Source of the DNA: Rodentolepis nana
Taxonomy: Eukaryota > Platyhelminthes > Cestoda > Cyclophyllidea > Hymenolepididae
Assembly (NCBI GenBank): GCA_900617975.1
Contig: UZAE01012316.1
Location: 24,758 to 46,653, forward strand
Length of the DNA stretch: 21,896 bases
Direction: 5' to 3'
This document shows, piece after piece, positions 1 through 11,037 of the stretch (within the stretch, counting starts at the first letter, position 1; each line of letters starts with the position of its first letter). The translations under genes were made by a program, and so were the position numbers. Below the pieces are notes generated by a model. That model did not search any database and was not told the DNA's origin. It saw nothing but the letters and a program-made list of their open reading frames with translations.

Positions 1-1329
1 CTCAATATGATGAATTCGGAAGTATGACATACAGAGAACAAAGATACTACCGACTTCTGATGTACTGTGGATGAAAGGGGAGGGGGGGGGGGGAAGGGGG
101 CATGGGGCTGTTGCTTTGACTAAGTCGGCTTCTTTGTGTTTGTGCATATATAGAAAGCGAGGATTTTTTTAAATAACTGCAGGTAATTATTCACTTAAAA
201 GTAGTTAAACGGATAACATGTACCTAATTTATCCCAAAAGGTTAACATTTACATTGAATTGATTAGCAAATTATGCTTTTAATACCAAGGTAAATTAACG
301 ACAAACCGATTTTATATTTGTGGGGAGTTGTCCATCAATAATATTGACAAAAAATCCAATAAATGATAAAAGTTTGCATATTACTAAAAGTGAAGAAGAA
401 AGACCTAATTGATTATTGCCGATCGCTTATAGATTTCGGAAACATATACATTACTTAAAACTCGTTATTTATTTCGAACGAGTATTTGATTAAATTAAAA
501 GAACCGTTTCTGGTCGCTGTATAGTGTGGGTATTTGTCATATCAGGTAAGTCGGGCCTCTAACTCTCCCGTAAAATCACCGAATTGAGATATTGTCAATT
601 AAGAAGTAGAATCGAATACTTTGGAAGCTCAGTTTCTTCTTTAAAAGCGAGTTTCGGTGTGGCACTCATTAGAAGTGTTGACTTTGAAATGTAGTTTTAA
701 TGGTATGTTGTTGATTACTCCTGCTAGGGTGGTGTATGCAAGCGCTAATACAAGTTTGTTCCTTAATATTTTATTTATCTAATACGCGGATTTGATGGAA
801 CTGGAATGTTCAGAATGCCAGCACAACACATTGAGACGAATCAGGATAAATTAAATTTATGAGGAATTTTTTATTATATAACTGCACGCCATCTTTTTAG
901 CATTCTTGGGATAATAATCACTTATGAGTTCATTTTGAAATAACTTTAACCAATTAGGCCAAAAGAAAACCCTTTTGACGAACGACCAGCAAGAGTATAA
1001 CTTTTAAAATTATCGAAAACTTAAAATAAATATTCTGTTATGCCAAAGATAGTGGTTCATACTCAGTTATAATAGCGAATAAACAATAGAGTCTGTTCGA
1101 ATGCATTTTCCAGCAAGTTCATAAATTAGACTGCAATTATAAAAAGCAAATCAGAATGATTCCCTCACACTTAGAGGATATCAAACGATTATCAACTAAA
1201 AGATTACGTATTATGTGAACATAATAAAATTTTGTTAAATGGTAAGTTAAAGGAAACTACAAGAATCGAATATACAGCTGAAATCAATAATGCCTATACT
1301 ACCTAAAGAATATTAGTAGAAATAATTAC
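1..1329. other. AT-rich non-coding stretch, probably intron or flank of the centrin-like gene
   Basis: No convincing exon was found on either strand. The centrin-like gene on the minus strand is still open at 1330 and lacks its fourth EF-hand, so part of this stretch should be its last intron, and the final exon probably lies beyond the left edge. A G-rich run (about 78-104) interrupts the AT-rich sequence. A search for the expected acidic EF-hand 4 loop on the minus strand gave nothing. Confidence 0.4.
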
Positions 1330-1754
1330 CTGGTGACTTTTCTGAGTTCTTGGAAGGTGATCTTACCCGAATACTCCTCGTCAAATGACTTGAAAGCCCG
1401 TACAGAACGGGTAAAAGGACCTTTAGATTCAAGACAAAATTTAGCTACAAATAAATAGTGACCATGTAAACAACAAACCGATCCCGAAAAAGTCCTTGAA
1501 CGAGATTTTCTCTGCCAACTCTAGATTAAAGCCTTTAAGAATGTCTCCGTAGTCTTTACGCTTGATATCAATACCAAGAACAAGTAGAGCTGCCTTCAGA
1601 AAAAATACTTCGAAACTTTAAATTTTAACAGAATTACTTCGAATTCTGATGGATTGAGCTGATTATCTTTGTCGCTGTCAAAAAGAGAAAATGCTTCTGA
1701 AATTTCTTGCATTTGATCAGGGGTTATTCTCGTTGAACGTACAGTTTGATACAT
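1330..1754 (-). CDS. centrin-like EF-hand protein, three exons, 3' end missing
   Basis: Calcium-binding protein of the centrin (caltractin) family, which acts at centrioles and basal bodies. Exons on the minus strand are 1754-1638, 1593-1479 and 1444-1330, separated by GT-AG introns of 44 and 34 nt; the reading frame passes through both. The product (about 115 residues seen) aligns without gaps to the centrin scaffold. EF-hand 1 is at residues 26-37 (D26, D28, D30, N34, E37, canonical). EF-hand 2 begins NLELAEKIS and has lost key acidic residues. EF-hand 3 reads DEEYSGKITFQE, and the following ELRKV matches the centrin-specific continuation. The start ATG (1754-1752) follows the acceptor-like TTTTAG by two bases, so exon 1 may be trans-spliced or preceded by a non-coding exon. 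The basic N-terminal tail usual in centrins is nearly absent. The frame is open at the donor AG|GTAATT (1330/1329), so EF-hand 4 must lie further left. Calmodulin-like is the alternative, but GKITF-x-x-L-x-x-V favours centrin. Confidence 0.75.
1445..1478 (-). other. 34-nt micro-intron in the centrin-like gene
   Basis: It starts GTTTGT and ends TTTGTAG. Removing it joins ISFKDFFGI to AKFCLESKG in one frame and restores the exact 30-residue spacing between EF-hands 2 and 3 of centrins. The gene's other intron (1594-1637, GTAATT...CTGAAG) is 44 nt. Introns this small are common in flatworm genomes. Confidence 0.7.
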
Positions 1755-1811
1755 GTCTAAAATAGGCAAACGTCTCCCACATAACTTTATACCATATTTA
1801 ACCGTGATCAA

Positions 1812-4800
1812 ATTTTAAAAGCAAGCTAATCTTAAAGACTTAAAACTAATACATTAATATTTAAATTCAAAAAATTTAAAATAATCAATTCAGTAAATTT
1901 TTTATAATAGCTGATGATTAAAATGTATGCCTTTAGTAGCCAGCTTCGACCGATAGCTATAGTAACGATCTTAAAAAAACGAATCGAAAGATGCGTGTCC
2001 TTCAAGATAGCTTAACAGTACCACAATAAAATAATTAAAAGACTTATACAGAAGGTGTAGTTCAAACTATTATCCAACTAAAACTAAAACTTACAACTAG
2101 ATAATGTTTTAAAGAAACGAAACTTGCCATTAGTGTAATTACAAAATTATTGATTAAAGTAAATAAAATTTTAGTCTTCTATTTCCATTTTAACTCACTT
2201 AATACAAAAGAGTAATTATAGTTATGATAGTTTTGGGTTATAAAGAAGAGATATTTATAAAATTAAATATTATTTTACTATTTTACAAAAGCCATGAGTG
2301 AAAAATTGAAGATAGTTCTCGTTCGATTTGTCAAATGGACTTCCATAGTAATAATTTTAAATTCATTTTTGGTAAAATAAATCTGAAATGAACAAAGGCC
2401 TATATTCATTGGTTTACTGAAAGTGACTTGAATTAATTCAATTATTTTTTTGAAAAGTAAAGCAGACGAAATGGATTGCTCATCATGACAAAAGAGGTCT
2501 GGGGTAAAATTTTTAATCGTCTCGGAATTGATCTAGTGACAGGAGTTTCCGGACTTTTCCTTTCTCCTTTTAGGTTATGTGGCTTCAGTCCACCTAATAG
2601 CAGGTAGTTATTTCAATCTAAATAAATTACAAATATTTGATTTTAATAAATGCTCAGTAGCTTCGAATTTAAATACTATAATGAAATGTAAGTTCAGAAT
2701 AGTTATTTTATATCCAAAAGTATTTTTTAGTTCATGGTATTTCATGTTTTTTAATCAAAATAACACATACTATAATTAACTTTCAAAAGGTTATTCAATG
2801 CAGGGATGCTATAAGCTGACCCAACGGAAGAAACTAGAGATAAAACCAATTATAAAAATATACTATTCAATATTTCCATGTGAAATAAATTTTCTACTTA
2901 TCTTTTACTTCAGTAGTTAACTGTTTTTCAATTCTTAATTCTCCTTAATTCTCCCAATCAAAGCCTCGTTAAAACTTCCGAATTGATTAGATATACGATA
3001 GCATATTATCAAGAGTAGGAGTGCATCTTCACTTTTACAGGTTCACCAATAGTAATTAGTTTTCTCAAGATTAGTTAGTTTACTTCTCCATTATTTTCTT
3101 TTTAAAACAGCTTGGGAGTTTATTTTTCTGTGCTTTCTTCAAATAGTTAATTACACACTACGCAAAGAAGTTGCAGCTCATTGAAAATACTGTGGCATTA
3201 ATCTTTGCTCAAATAGATGTCCAAATTTTGCACAGTAAAAGTATAAGTAAAAGGTGTCCGTTCATGCGAAAAATACTATTTCAGTTTCACTTTCTGGTGT
3301 AATGTGAACAGTAACCACCAATCGTCAACGCCTCGTGTCGAGAAGGAGCCACGAGAGTGTCAACGGATGAGCTTTAAACATAAAAGTAGGAGGCCGGCGC
3401 CTACTTTATTATTCGTAATTACCATTTGTATTTAAATGCATTTTACGTCTAGCATAGTCTAAATATTGAAAATTGTTGATGATGAACTTACCCTTATAAT
3501 TGCATGAATTTTTTAGAGAACGGGTGCATCAACGTTGAGATCGTGAAGTGAAAAGAGCATATACTGAGTCCTTTTTAAATTCCGACTTCATGATTTGTCC
3601 AAATTTAATTCATTTAAGGGCGTATCCTTTGTGGTTTCCAACCCACGGCGCCGACATAATAATTTGTAGATACCCATAAAGGAATTTCTTGTGGCTCTCT
3701 CCTCCAAACAAATCACCGAATTCAAGCCATTATAGCTTTAATGATTTCAGAATTAAAGAGCGATACCGTTTATGCCCAACAGTTATGCAAACTACTGAAA
3801 ACATGGGGATAATAAATAAGTAAGCAATAAGGAATGGTGACGGCAGAGCTATCATGTCCAGTCGGATTTTATAAATTTGGATCAATGCCCAGACTAGTGG
3901 AAACTTAGACTTCGAAGGGGAGATTGAACATCACTCGGTTAAGGCAACAAGTAAATTCTCCCTTTCATGATATCACACTAATCCTACATGTTTCACATTC
4001 CCCTAGGTAGTACACCACGTTACTGAGGCTATTCAAAGAAATCTCCTACCCGTCTTAGCAATCTGGCGGCAACGATTAATTTGATTTCCAAATTGAGGCA
4101 AATGTATTAATTTATTGATCAGGCATTGAAGTGGACGTAGCAAATTCTATACACTCTAAGTGCTCTGTTTTCTCAATACAATTGGGAGGTTTTGCCAGAC
4201 AAGTATGCTGAGATTTACCTAAGATTTATCTGAGCAGTGTCCAATACACCCTTAACACCCACTGGATTTTTCGCAATTGTTAGAGGTATCGAAAAGTCTA
4301 CCAACAGAATTATGAGCTCTTTCAGTAAATTTCAAAGTTGCAAGTATTTGAAAGTTTCTACTATAACTTTCCTCTGTTCTTTCGATATACATTTATAAAC
4401 CTCTCGTGTCCATTGAAATTTCAGATCCTGCAGATGTTGAAGATGTCACAAAATGTTAGTGAGTTAATTCAGGATCCTAAATCAGGCATATTATATGAAA
4501 CACAGTACTATAAAGGCAATATGTTTTCAAAGTGAATTTAACCGAATTGGATGAGTTCGTTGCTTCATCAGTAAGCTGGGTCCATCCTTATTTAAACATA
4601 TCTCAAAATTCATTCTATCTAATCAATTCACTGAATTCAGCTACTATGGGACTGTGGAGGTCGTGGAGGAAGATTTTGGAAGAAATTCTTTTGCTTCAAC
4701 GTCCGCTTTAACAGCTCCAAATTTTTGATTGAGCAAGTTGAGAACTCAGATGAATTTGCAGGTATTGCAAACTTTTATTACGAAAAATTTTGCTTTTGAC

Positions 4801-5988
4801 GTCTTAACAGAAGAATCCTTCACGTGTTCCATTTTCATCTATGGACTTCAAACGAAGTCTTGACTACCACTTAGAACATGCCTGCTAAAAATAATAATAA
4901 AGATAAAACCTTCCATGAATAATAATAAGTGGTCAGTTCTCATTGATTGTGGCACAAGTGGGAAAAAATATCTGCTTCAAATCATCACTCCGAACAGTTT
5001 GAAGAGCATTCGAGTCCTATCAATTTCATATGGAATCAAGTGAGTTCTGCTACTTCCATCACTTCGTTCACACCAAAGACGGTAACACAACATCTCCTTG
5101 TGCTGCTTCTAAATAATCCTGATTGATATAGGCATAAAGACATCAAAATAGATGGCAACTGCTCGGCCCTTATTGGGCAAAGAGCTTAAACGTTTGGAAC
5201 AAAGACTCCGTCTAAGACACGATTCCTTTTGAAAGTGGTTGCACCTACTGTTTATGTTCGGAAATCAAATGAAATAAACTGGTTGTGCTTTGACTATTTC
5301 ACTTGTCTAAATGCCGAAATTGAGCATTATTTTTACATTTATACAGTCTAGAATGCGTTGAGGAGACTGATTCAGAAGGTGCTTCTTTGAAAGTCGAAAT
5401 AACATCGAACCAATAGAGTTACAGGCTGTCAGCACTCACCGTGACCTATACCAATATTTTAGGATTTAGGACTGATTAAACTGGTGATCTCCTACAAATT
5501 TATTGGCGATGAGAATTTTTACATATTGAAATTGAATAGAGAGGTAGAGTGAAGCAGTTTTCCATAGATGCTTTTAATGTCAGCAAGCTTCCAAGGTTCT
5601 CACATATCACCTGCATCACCCAAGTTACATTGAAACTTATCTGAACCCGTCAATGGCTTCTCATATCGTGTCCTTGTAAATTCGTGCTTAAAAAGGGCCA
5701 GAAATGACATAATGAAAGCTCACAGTAACAAATATGCTGATCGGTAGTCTTCGTTATCTATTATTAGCCCCAATGTGTCAGATAACGACACCTAGTTATT
5801 TTCTATTCTATTTCACTATTTTGCAGGAGACATAAAATCTCATGAATTTACTCTCCACCATACCACTTTGATAAAATAGTCGGGTGGAGCGATTCATGAT
5901 CACCTTAAAGGGATCACTTTATAAGTCAGGTGCGTAGGCGGCAACAGAACAGATTTTTTTGCTTTAATGTATCATACAACGCCGGAAG
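1812..5988. other. gene-poor stretch with short exon-like scraps
   Basis: About 4.2 kb of AT-rich DNA without a recognisable gene. On the plus strand there are short segments with acceptor-like or donor-like edges. One at 2581-2610 lies between CCTTTTAG and GTAGTT. One at about 4427-4531 reads on from an acceptor-like ATTTCAG. One at about 4630-4760, after AATTCAG and ending GCAG|GTATTG, is open in one frame. Another is at about 4815-4890 after CTTAACAG. None joins into a protein I recognise, and several are open in more than one frame, so I do not call a gene. A short G+C hairpin lies at 3383-3407. Confidence 0.35.
3383..3407. other. short G+C-rich hairpin
   Basis: An 8-bp perfect inverted repeat (AAAGTAGG / CCTACTTT) encloses a 9-nt G+C loop containing GGCCGG, in otherwise AT-rich sequence. 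About 45 bp upstream, CTCGTG and CACGAG form a second short inverted pair. I looked for a hammerhead-type core (CTGATGA...GAAA) here and did not find one. The role is unknown. Confidence 0.35.
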
Positions 5989-5990
5989 TA

Positions 5991-7257
5991 TTGGGTTGGC
6001 AACTAAGTCATTGTCGTTTTTGTTGACGAATTCACTCTATACTTTCTTTTGTTTTGTTAACGTGGCCAGAGCATCTAACCTATATTTTTTTCTTACTGTA
6101 TGGGCTTCTAGGTTAATTAGTAAAAAATTTTTTTTGTTTAGTTCTTTAGTTTCGTTTTTATCCCAATTTAAAAATGAAAGAACAGGACGTGCACTTCCGA
6201 CACATTTTATTGTATTACTTCCGAAAAGGCAAGAACGCATCGCAAGCACAAAAGAAGTTATGTGCCGTATATGGAGATGAAGCCTTAAAAGAAAGGCAGT
6301 GTCGAAATTGGTTTGAAAGATTTCGTTCCGGTGATTTTTCACTGAAAAATTCACAACGATCTGGCCGCCCAGTCGAAGTGGATGAAACCCATGTCAAGGC
6401 CATTATCGATTCAAATCGTCACAGCACAACACGAGATATTGCAGAGAAGCTCAATGTGTCGCATACATGCATTGAAAAAAAATGAAAAACCGTTGGTTAT
6501 GTCAAGAAACCTGATTTATGGATCCCTCACCAGTTAAAGGAAATTCATTTGACGCAACGGATTAGCATCTGTGATTCGCCGCTACTGAAACGCAATGAGA
6601 ATGATCCATTTCCGAGGAAGAACCTAGTTACTGGNAATGTTACTCGCAAGAGATCATGAGTGAAGCAAGATCAACCAGCCCAAACAGTATGAAAAGCAGA
6701 GATTCACCAAAAAAAGATTATGCTGTCAGTCTGGTGGGATCACAAAGGAATTTTGTATTTTGAACTCATGCCGCAGAACCAAACGATAAATTCAAATGTG
6801 TATGTAGAACAACTGGAAAAACTGAAGGATGCAATTGAAGATAAGCGGCCGGCATTATCAAATCGGAAGGGTGTTGTTTACCATCATGATAACGCAAGGC
6901 CCCACACATCTTTGGTTACTCGGCAAAAATGATTGGAACTGGGTTGGGATGTTTTGTCACACCCACCATATAGCCCTCACCTTGCGCCTTCGGATTACCA
7001 TTTGTTTCGTTCCATGCAAAACTCTTTAAATGGTAAAATTGTTAACAACGCGGATGATGTCGGATCACACCTAATTCAGTTTTTTAATAGCAAAGACCAG
7101 ACATTTTACGAACGGGGAATTTTTACTCTGCCAGAACGATGGAAAAGGTCATCGACAAGAACGGCTAATATCTAATTGAATAAAGTTATATTTTTAAACA
7201 AAAATTCCGAATTTGCCTTCTTATTTGAAATCGGCAATGACTTAGTTGCCAACCTAA
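5991..7257 (+). mobile_element. degenerate mariner transposon with both terminal inverted repeats
   Basis: A Tc1/mariner-family DNA transposon of 1267 bp, close to the usual mariner length. The left terminus (5991-6016) and the reverse complement of the right terminus (7232-7257) agree at 24 of 26 positions around the core GGTTGGCAACTAAGTCATTG. TA dinucleotides at 5989-5990 and 7258-7259 are the expected target-site duplication. It holds a broken transposase gene in the plus orientation. Its helix-turn-helix half and DD34D catalytic half resemble the cecropia/irritans (SETMAR-like) mariners. With several stops, frameshifts and a lost catalytic motif, it cannot make transposase. Confidence 0.93.
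6174..7175 (+). pseudogene. mariner transposase, inactivated
   Basis: DDD transposase that would cut and paste mariner DNA at TA sites. The first 103 codons (6174-6485) are open and hold the paired helix-turn-helix DNA-binding region (NWFERFRSGDFSL, then SGRPVEVDE, then TTRDIAEKLNVSHT). A frameshift or stop follows at 6483-6485. The next piece carries the WIPHQLKEIHL signature (WVPHEL in active mariners). At 6630-6640 the sequence jumps from LVTG directly to NVTRKRS, so the stretch holding the first catalytic Asp is missing, exactly where the unknown base n lies (6635). Frame-shifted pieces at 6720-6932 and 6933-7175 keep the second Asp (HHDNARPH) and the third (LAPSDYHLF) with 34 residues between them, but a stop separates them. 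The last codons are shifted by one base. It is a fossil copy. Confidence 0.9.
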
Positions 7258-7259
7258 TA

Positions 7260-8764
7260 GTACTAAACGACCACAGTCCTGCAGGAACTCTTAAGAGGAG
7301 TAACTTTAGGACGATTTGTAACTATTAGCTATTAAAGAACTCAACCCCCTTTAGTCTACCTTCATGCGTCAAGGGGACTTGAAACTGGTACAGCACTTTA
7401 CAAGCAAAATCACCGACTGAATGGAACATGAGCAGTAATTTTCGTCGAAGCTTAGCAGGGTGATGCAATGTGAAACGCGGATAGCCAAACTTGGGTACGC
7501 CGTCGGAAACATTTCAGTTGTCCGAACTCAACTAAACCAACGAGACAGCTAAATAGCATTTTTGACGTTTTGGAAATCTCATAGATTAAAAATAATGGAA
7601 CGCCCGTAATCCAAGCCAGCAGTCAATTAGGTCGACCTTTCAGAATGATTCAGGAAGACCTCAGTAGGGCTCGAGGTGGATGCAACTCCAAATGTTATGG
7701 TGACAGTTTTAGCCGGGTGTTATTGAAAAGAATGGAATAGTGTTCCAAATGAAATTAGAGTTATAGTTTTACATGTTCATTAAATTTGCTAATAATTGTC
7801 TGCAAATTTTATGCAATTGTTAGATTTAGTGAAAAGTGTGAGTTGTTGGGGGGCGCTAATTGAGGAAATCAGATAAAGTATTGTTAAATCTCGTGTCACT
7901 ATTTAATTCAGAGAATGGTGACTATTTTGCGAGGCTGATAAGGTTATTGCACCCATGGTTTTACACAAATCTGTACTCCACTAACCCTAAGATAGATCAC
8001 TATTTTATAAGGGGATGCGTTGTACTTTGAATTATTAGGCTTTTCCCAGTAAGTCTGCTGCTAAGATAAAGAAGCAAGATTAAGCACCTTTTAAAGTAAA
8101 TCTTGCGAAGGGCAAATTTTTCGCAGTCCACCATTTAATCCATTCATTTTGGAGTACCGTTTACCTAAAGAACATCCACTTTCAATTACTTGTTTGTTTT
8201 AGTTATGGGAGTATTTTTAAAAATTACCCACAATAACACAAAGTCTCTACAGGTTGAAACTATGGGGAACAACTACAATGGGTTAACATACAGAGACAAC
8301 AGAGACAATGGGAGGAACGCCAAGGTAATAAATGCTTGGTTATTGGATTCGTGTTGCACAGCATATAATAATTGCGCGGCTCACACATTCTTAAGTCCAA
8401 GTGCCATAGTTCGTCCCATGGGTTACAGCACATGCTAGTCTACCATGTCAACCCTTTTTTCTGCTAATGCCAAATAATCCACATCTGTCACCATCGACAG
8501 AACATAGGTAAAAAGCCGCAATTGTGAGTTAGCAGAGCATCATAAACCTAATCTTTGAATCATTGATATACACGTGACGCTTCAAAGTGGAGAAAATCAG
8601 CCCTTTTCAGAAGAGAACATTTAGATGACTTGTAGTTATTTCAGAGATATTTTCGTTAGCAGGAGTTAAAACCAAATTTTACCTTTCGGAAGATATAATA
8701 ATAGTTTAAGAGTACATATTCAACAGAACAGTATCTTCATAACGAAAGAGCTTAAAAGAATAAT
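7260..8764. other. intergenic, nothing recognised
   Basis: About 1.5 kb between the mariner and receptor 1. The longest plus-strand frame (8190-8438, 82 codons) is Asn-rich, has no recognisable domain and no clear exon borders; I treat it as chance. No AATAAA was seen in the roughly 100 bases past the receptor 1 stop. Confidence 0.4.
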
Positions 8765-9796
8765 TCATTTAGGGATTTTTTTACGTTTGCAACAATTCAA
8801 GAAAGCAAATTTATCCCTCAACCAGAAGCGAAATACCGGCAATGTAAGCAACAGAGTAAGAGGAACAATATTTGAGAAAACTACCAACAGTAATGTCCCA
8901 AATCGTTGAAACTTTCCACCAATCACATATGTTGTCAGACCAACTCCGCTAATGAATTGATAACCAGCATCGAAACCAACGTTCGTGACATAGAATATTG
9001 ATATTGGAAGGATGCATAGCGAAGGTGTCTTCCAACCATGTGACGCTTCCAGACGTTTTAATTCAGCAGATGATGGGATGTCAAAATGAAGAGCGTTGAG
9101 TTCATCGACCTGATGTTTGACGGGTGTCTGTTTGATCCATTTTATGACCACACCCGCACACACACATAGGGTGCCTCCATTTAGAATAACTAACAGGACG
9201 TACCGAATGAAGACATGAGCATAGAGAATTGCTAAAACTGGAACATTCACAGTTGTAGGAGCGCAAGCGCAGGTTCCATTCTCCAAATTGACTGAAATAA
9301 ACTGTGGAATTGTTAGCAAGAGACCATAGAGATAAATAGATATTTGGTAAGTTCGCAGACGAGATTCAGCTGACACAAGTCGAAGTGAATCTTTATTTAA
9401 TAGAGTCAAGGCTCTATCTACAGAGAAGAGAGTAAGACCAGTAACAGAGAAGGTATTGAATAGCCAAAAGAGAAATCTGGAGTCCCATACAACACAGAGG
9501 AAGTAATTCAGTGCAACGTCGCCTAATTCAGATTTGATAGGGGTTAGATCTTTGATAAGTTTGATGGTAGCATCGATGATACTATTGAAAATGACAGTTC
9601 GAAGTAGAAAAATGATTATCAGGTTGCCTTCTTTGATCTGTAAGAGAAGATATCCTGTGATGGCATTTAGAATAATGGCAGTTATTTCGAGAACGATGGA
9701 TGTGATATCGATGAAGTCCGGCCAGTCGGCTTGCGAAACACACTTCCAGAATGTTTCGGAATTCACCGAATTTGCACCTGAGCGCTTGACCAACAT
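8765..9796 (-). CDS. rhodopsin-like orphan receptor, flatworm type (receptor 1)
   Basis: Seven-transmembrane, presumably G-protein-coupled, plasma-membrane receptor of 343 residues in a single exon. Hydrophobic segments are at about 31-55, 59-82, 97-126, 148-170, 185-220, 257-285 and 297-320. The TM3 cysteine (C101, in CVVWDSRFLFW) can pair with one of two Cys in extracellular loop 2 (C176, C178, in NGTCACAP). Class A landmarks are altered: DRY at the end of TM3 is DRA (127-129), TM6 lacks CWxP, and TM7 has NIVP instead of NPxxY. A CC pair (335-336) in the short basic tail could be palmitoylated. Blocks FWKC...DWPD, FSVDR, IPQ...VNLENG and YAHVFIRY recur in receptor 2 at 20086-21108, so the two are paralogues. 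Shape and lack of introns fit the platyhelminth-specific rhodopsin orphan receptors (for example the PROF1 group), but the exact group and ligand cannot be told from sequence. The start is the first ATG of the open frame. Confidence 0.82.
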   Translation of the reverse strand: MLVKRSGANSVNSETFWKCVSQADWPDFIDITSIVLEITAIILNAITGYLLLQIKEGNLIIIFLLRTVIFNSIIDATIKLIKDLTPIKSELGDVALNYFLCVVWDSRFLFWLFNTFSVTGLTLFSVDRALTLLNKDSLRLVSAESRLRTYQISIYLYGLLLTIPQFISVNLENGTCACAPTTVNVPVLAILYAHVFIRYVLLVILNGGTLCVCAGVVIKWIKQTPVKHQVDELNALHFDIPSSAELKRLEASHGWKTPSLCILPISIFYVTNVGFDAGYQFISGVGLTTYVIGGKFQRFGTLLLVVFSNIVPLTLLLTLPVFRFWLRDKFAFLNCCKRKKIPK

Positions 9797-9880
9797 TTGT
9801 CAAAATGGACAATTTCCCCAAAACTTGGGCAGGTATAACTGATAGATGAAGAAAGGCAAGCAATTGCGACTAAACGATAT

Positions 9881-9898
9881 ACCAACCAATCAGAGAAT
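9881..9898 (-). promoter_or_regulatory. possible CCAAT-type element upstream of receptor 1
   Basis: CCAACCAATCAGAG on the plus strand lies about 90 bp upstream of the receptor 1 start. A similar TCCAATCA lies about 60 bp upstream of receptor 2. The resemblance is short and could be chance. No clear TATA box accompanies this copy. Confidence 0.2.
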
Positions 9899-10988
9899 GT
9901 AAAGTTTTGACGAGGAAATCACATTTCTTTTAGGATTTTTAGCAATTGTATGAATATATTTGCCTAACGTTGAGAATCTTTTTAATGACAACAATGCTAA
10001 AATATCAGATATTAAATTGAAAAAGTCGAAAATGCATCGAATACTTTGTTTGTTATGGTATTAAGCGTACTTTCCAGGTTATAAGTAAATTAGGTTATAA
10101 TTGGGTTGAATAGATCATCTTTGAAAAATAGAAGGTTCCGTCGTTCTTAATAATTGTAAAGGGATTACATTATAGTTTCGATATTATATAATTTATCAAG
10201 TAATGTCCATGATATGTGAGCATAAGAATACTCCAACGTGAGGTAATCTTTTTGGGAGAAAGTAAATCATTTACTAGGGACACGGAAAAGCTACGTTAAA
10301 AAATTTTCATTGCAAATCCTGGACTTATTTTATTATTGGTCTAGTAGTTTATTCAGATTATATATTTGAGTGCGATTAGACCTTTGTTTCAATAAATCTT
10401 TAAATTTACCTCATTAATATGCATTTCACAAATCAGTTAATTCTCTTCTAACACTAAAGCTCTTATTAGGGTATTTTAACAATTTACAAAATAGCTCATC
10501 GTTATTATTTATGATTATTCTCTGGTCTGATGGACTATGCATTCAATATATCTGAAGGTTGTTATAAGGTGACTTAAACTAATTACAATAGCAGCATTTT
10601 GTCACCCATTTGGCGAAATTTCAGTTGCGGAATATCGATTATAGGAGGTAATCAAACATTTGGTTTGCCTAATCCACACACGCTGATTTCAGGACGAATA
10701 TTTCAAGCATCAGTCACTTGTGCTTGTGCTTCCAATCTCCTTAAATTCATCTCCATTTTTCTTAACACTTCCTTCCCCTAGTGACCATCGTTCCCTTCTC
10801 CTTCCATTGGGCGCCTGTTGGGTTGGGCGGACTTTCGGAAAACCCAGACAGTATTTTTTCCTCGTAGTCAATTTGATACTCTTACTTTTTTTAAACGGGT
10901 TCGGTAAAATGGTAATTTTGATAGTTATACTTTTATATGGCATTATGGAGAAAAATCTTTTTTTTCCAAAGGGCAGGTTTTATGGTAT
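9899..10988. other. intergenic, nothing recognised
   Basis: About 1.1 kb upstream of receptor 1. Frames at 10599-10998 are short and overlap on both strands, with no splice context or domain. A local G+C-richer patch at about 10800-10860 is unexplained. Confidence 0.35.
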
Positions 10989-11030
10989 TTACCATTAGGC
11001 CCTTAGTTGACTTTGGACTTCATAGAGGAA
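10989..11030 (-). repeat. fragment of an R1 or LINE 3' tail
   Basis: Read on the minus strand, this matches the R1/LINE tail: a Tyr-Glu-Val-Gln-Ser-Gln-Leu-type reading ending in TAA, aligned with the GAAGCCCGAAGTCAACT region of the R1 copies. It abuts the left inverted repeat of the mariner-like element at 11038. Confidence 0.5.
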
Positions 11031-11037
11031 CACATAG

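Noticed and set aside
3301..3410. Hammerhead-type ribozyme
   Set aside because: A GGATGAG...AAAC stretch near a hairpin looked suggestive, but the CTGATGA/GAAA core and three-stem layout are absent.
4918..5041. The frame with LIDCGTSGKKYLL as a nucleoside triphosphate diphosphohydrolase motif (ACR1-like)
   Set aside because: Only one short motif matches; the sequence after it does not continue like the family, and no other conserved region was found nearby.
6037..6403. Minus-strand frames opposite the mariner transposase
   Set aside because: Antisense shadows of the transposase coding sequence; no domain and no independent context.
9534..9863. Frames overlapping receptor 1 in other phases
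   Set aside because: Shadows of the intact 343-codon receptor frame, which has membrane topology and a paralogue.
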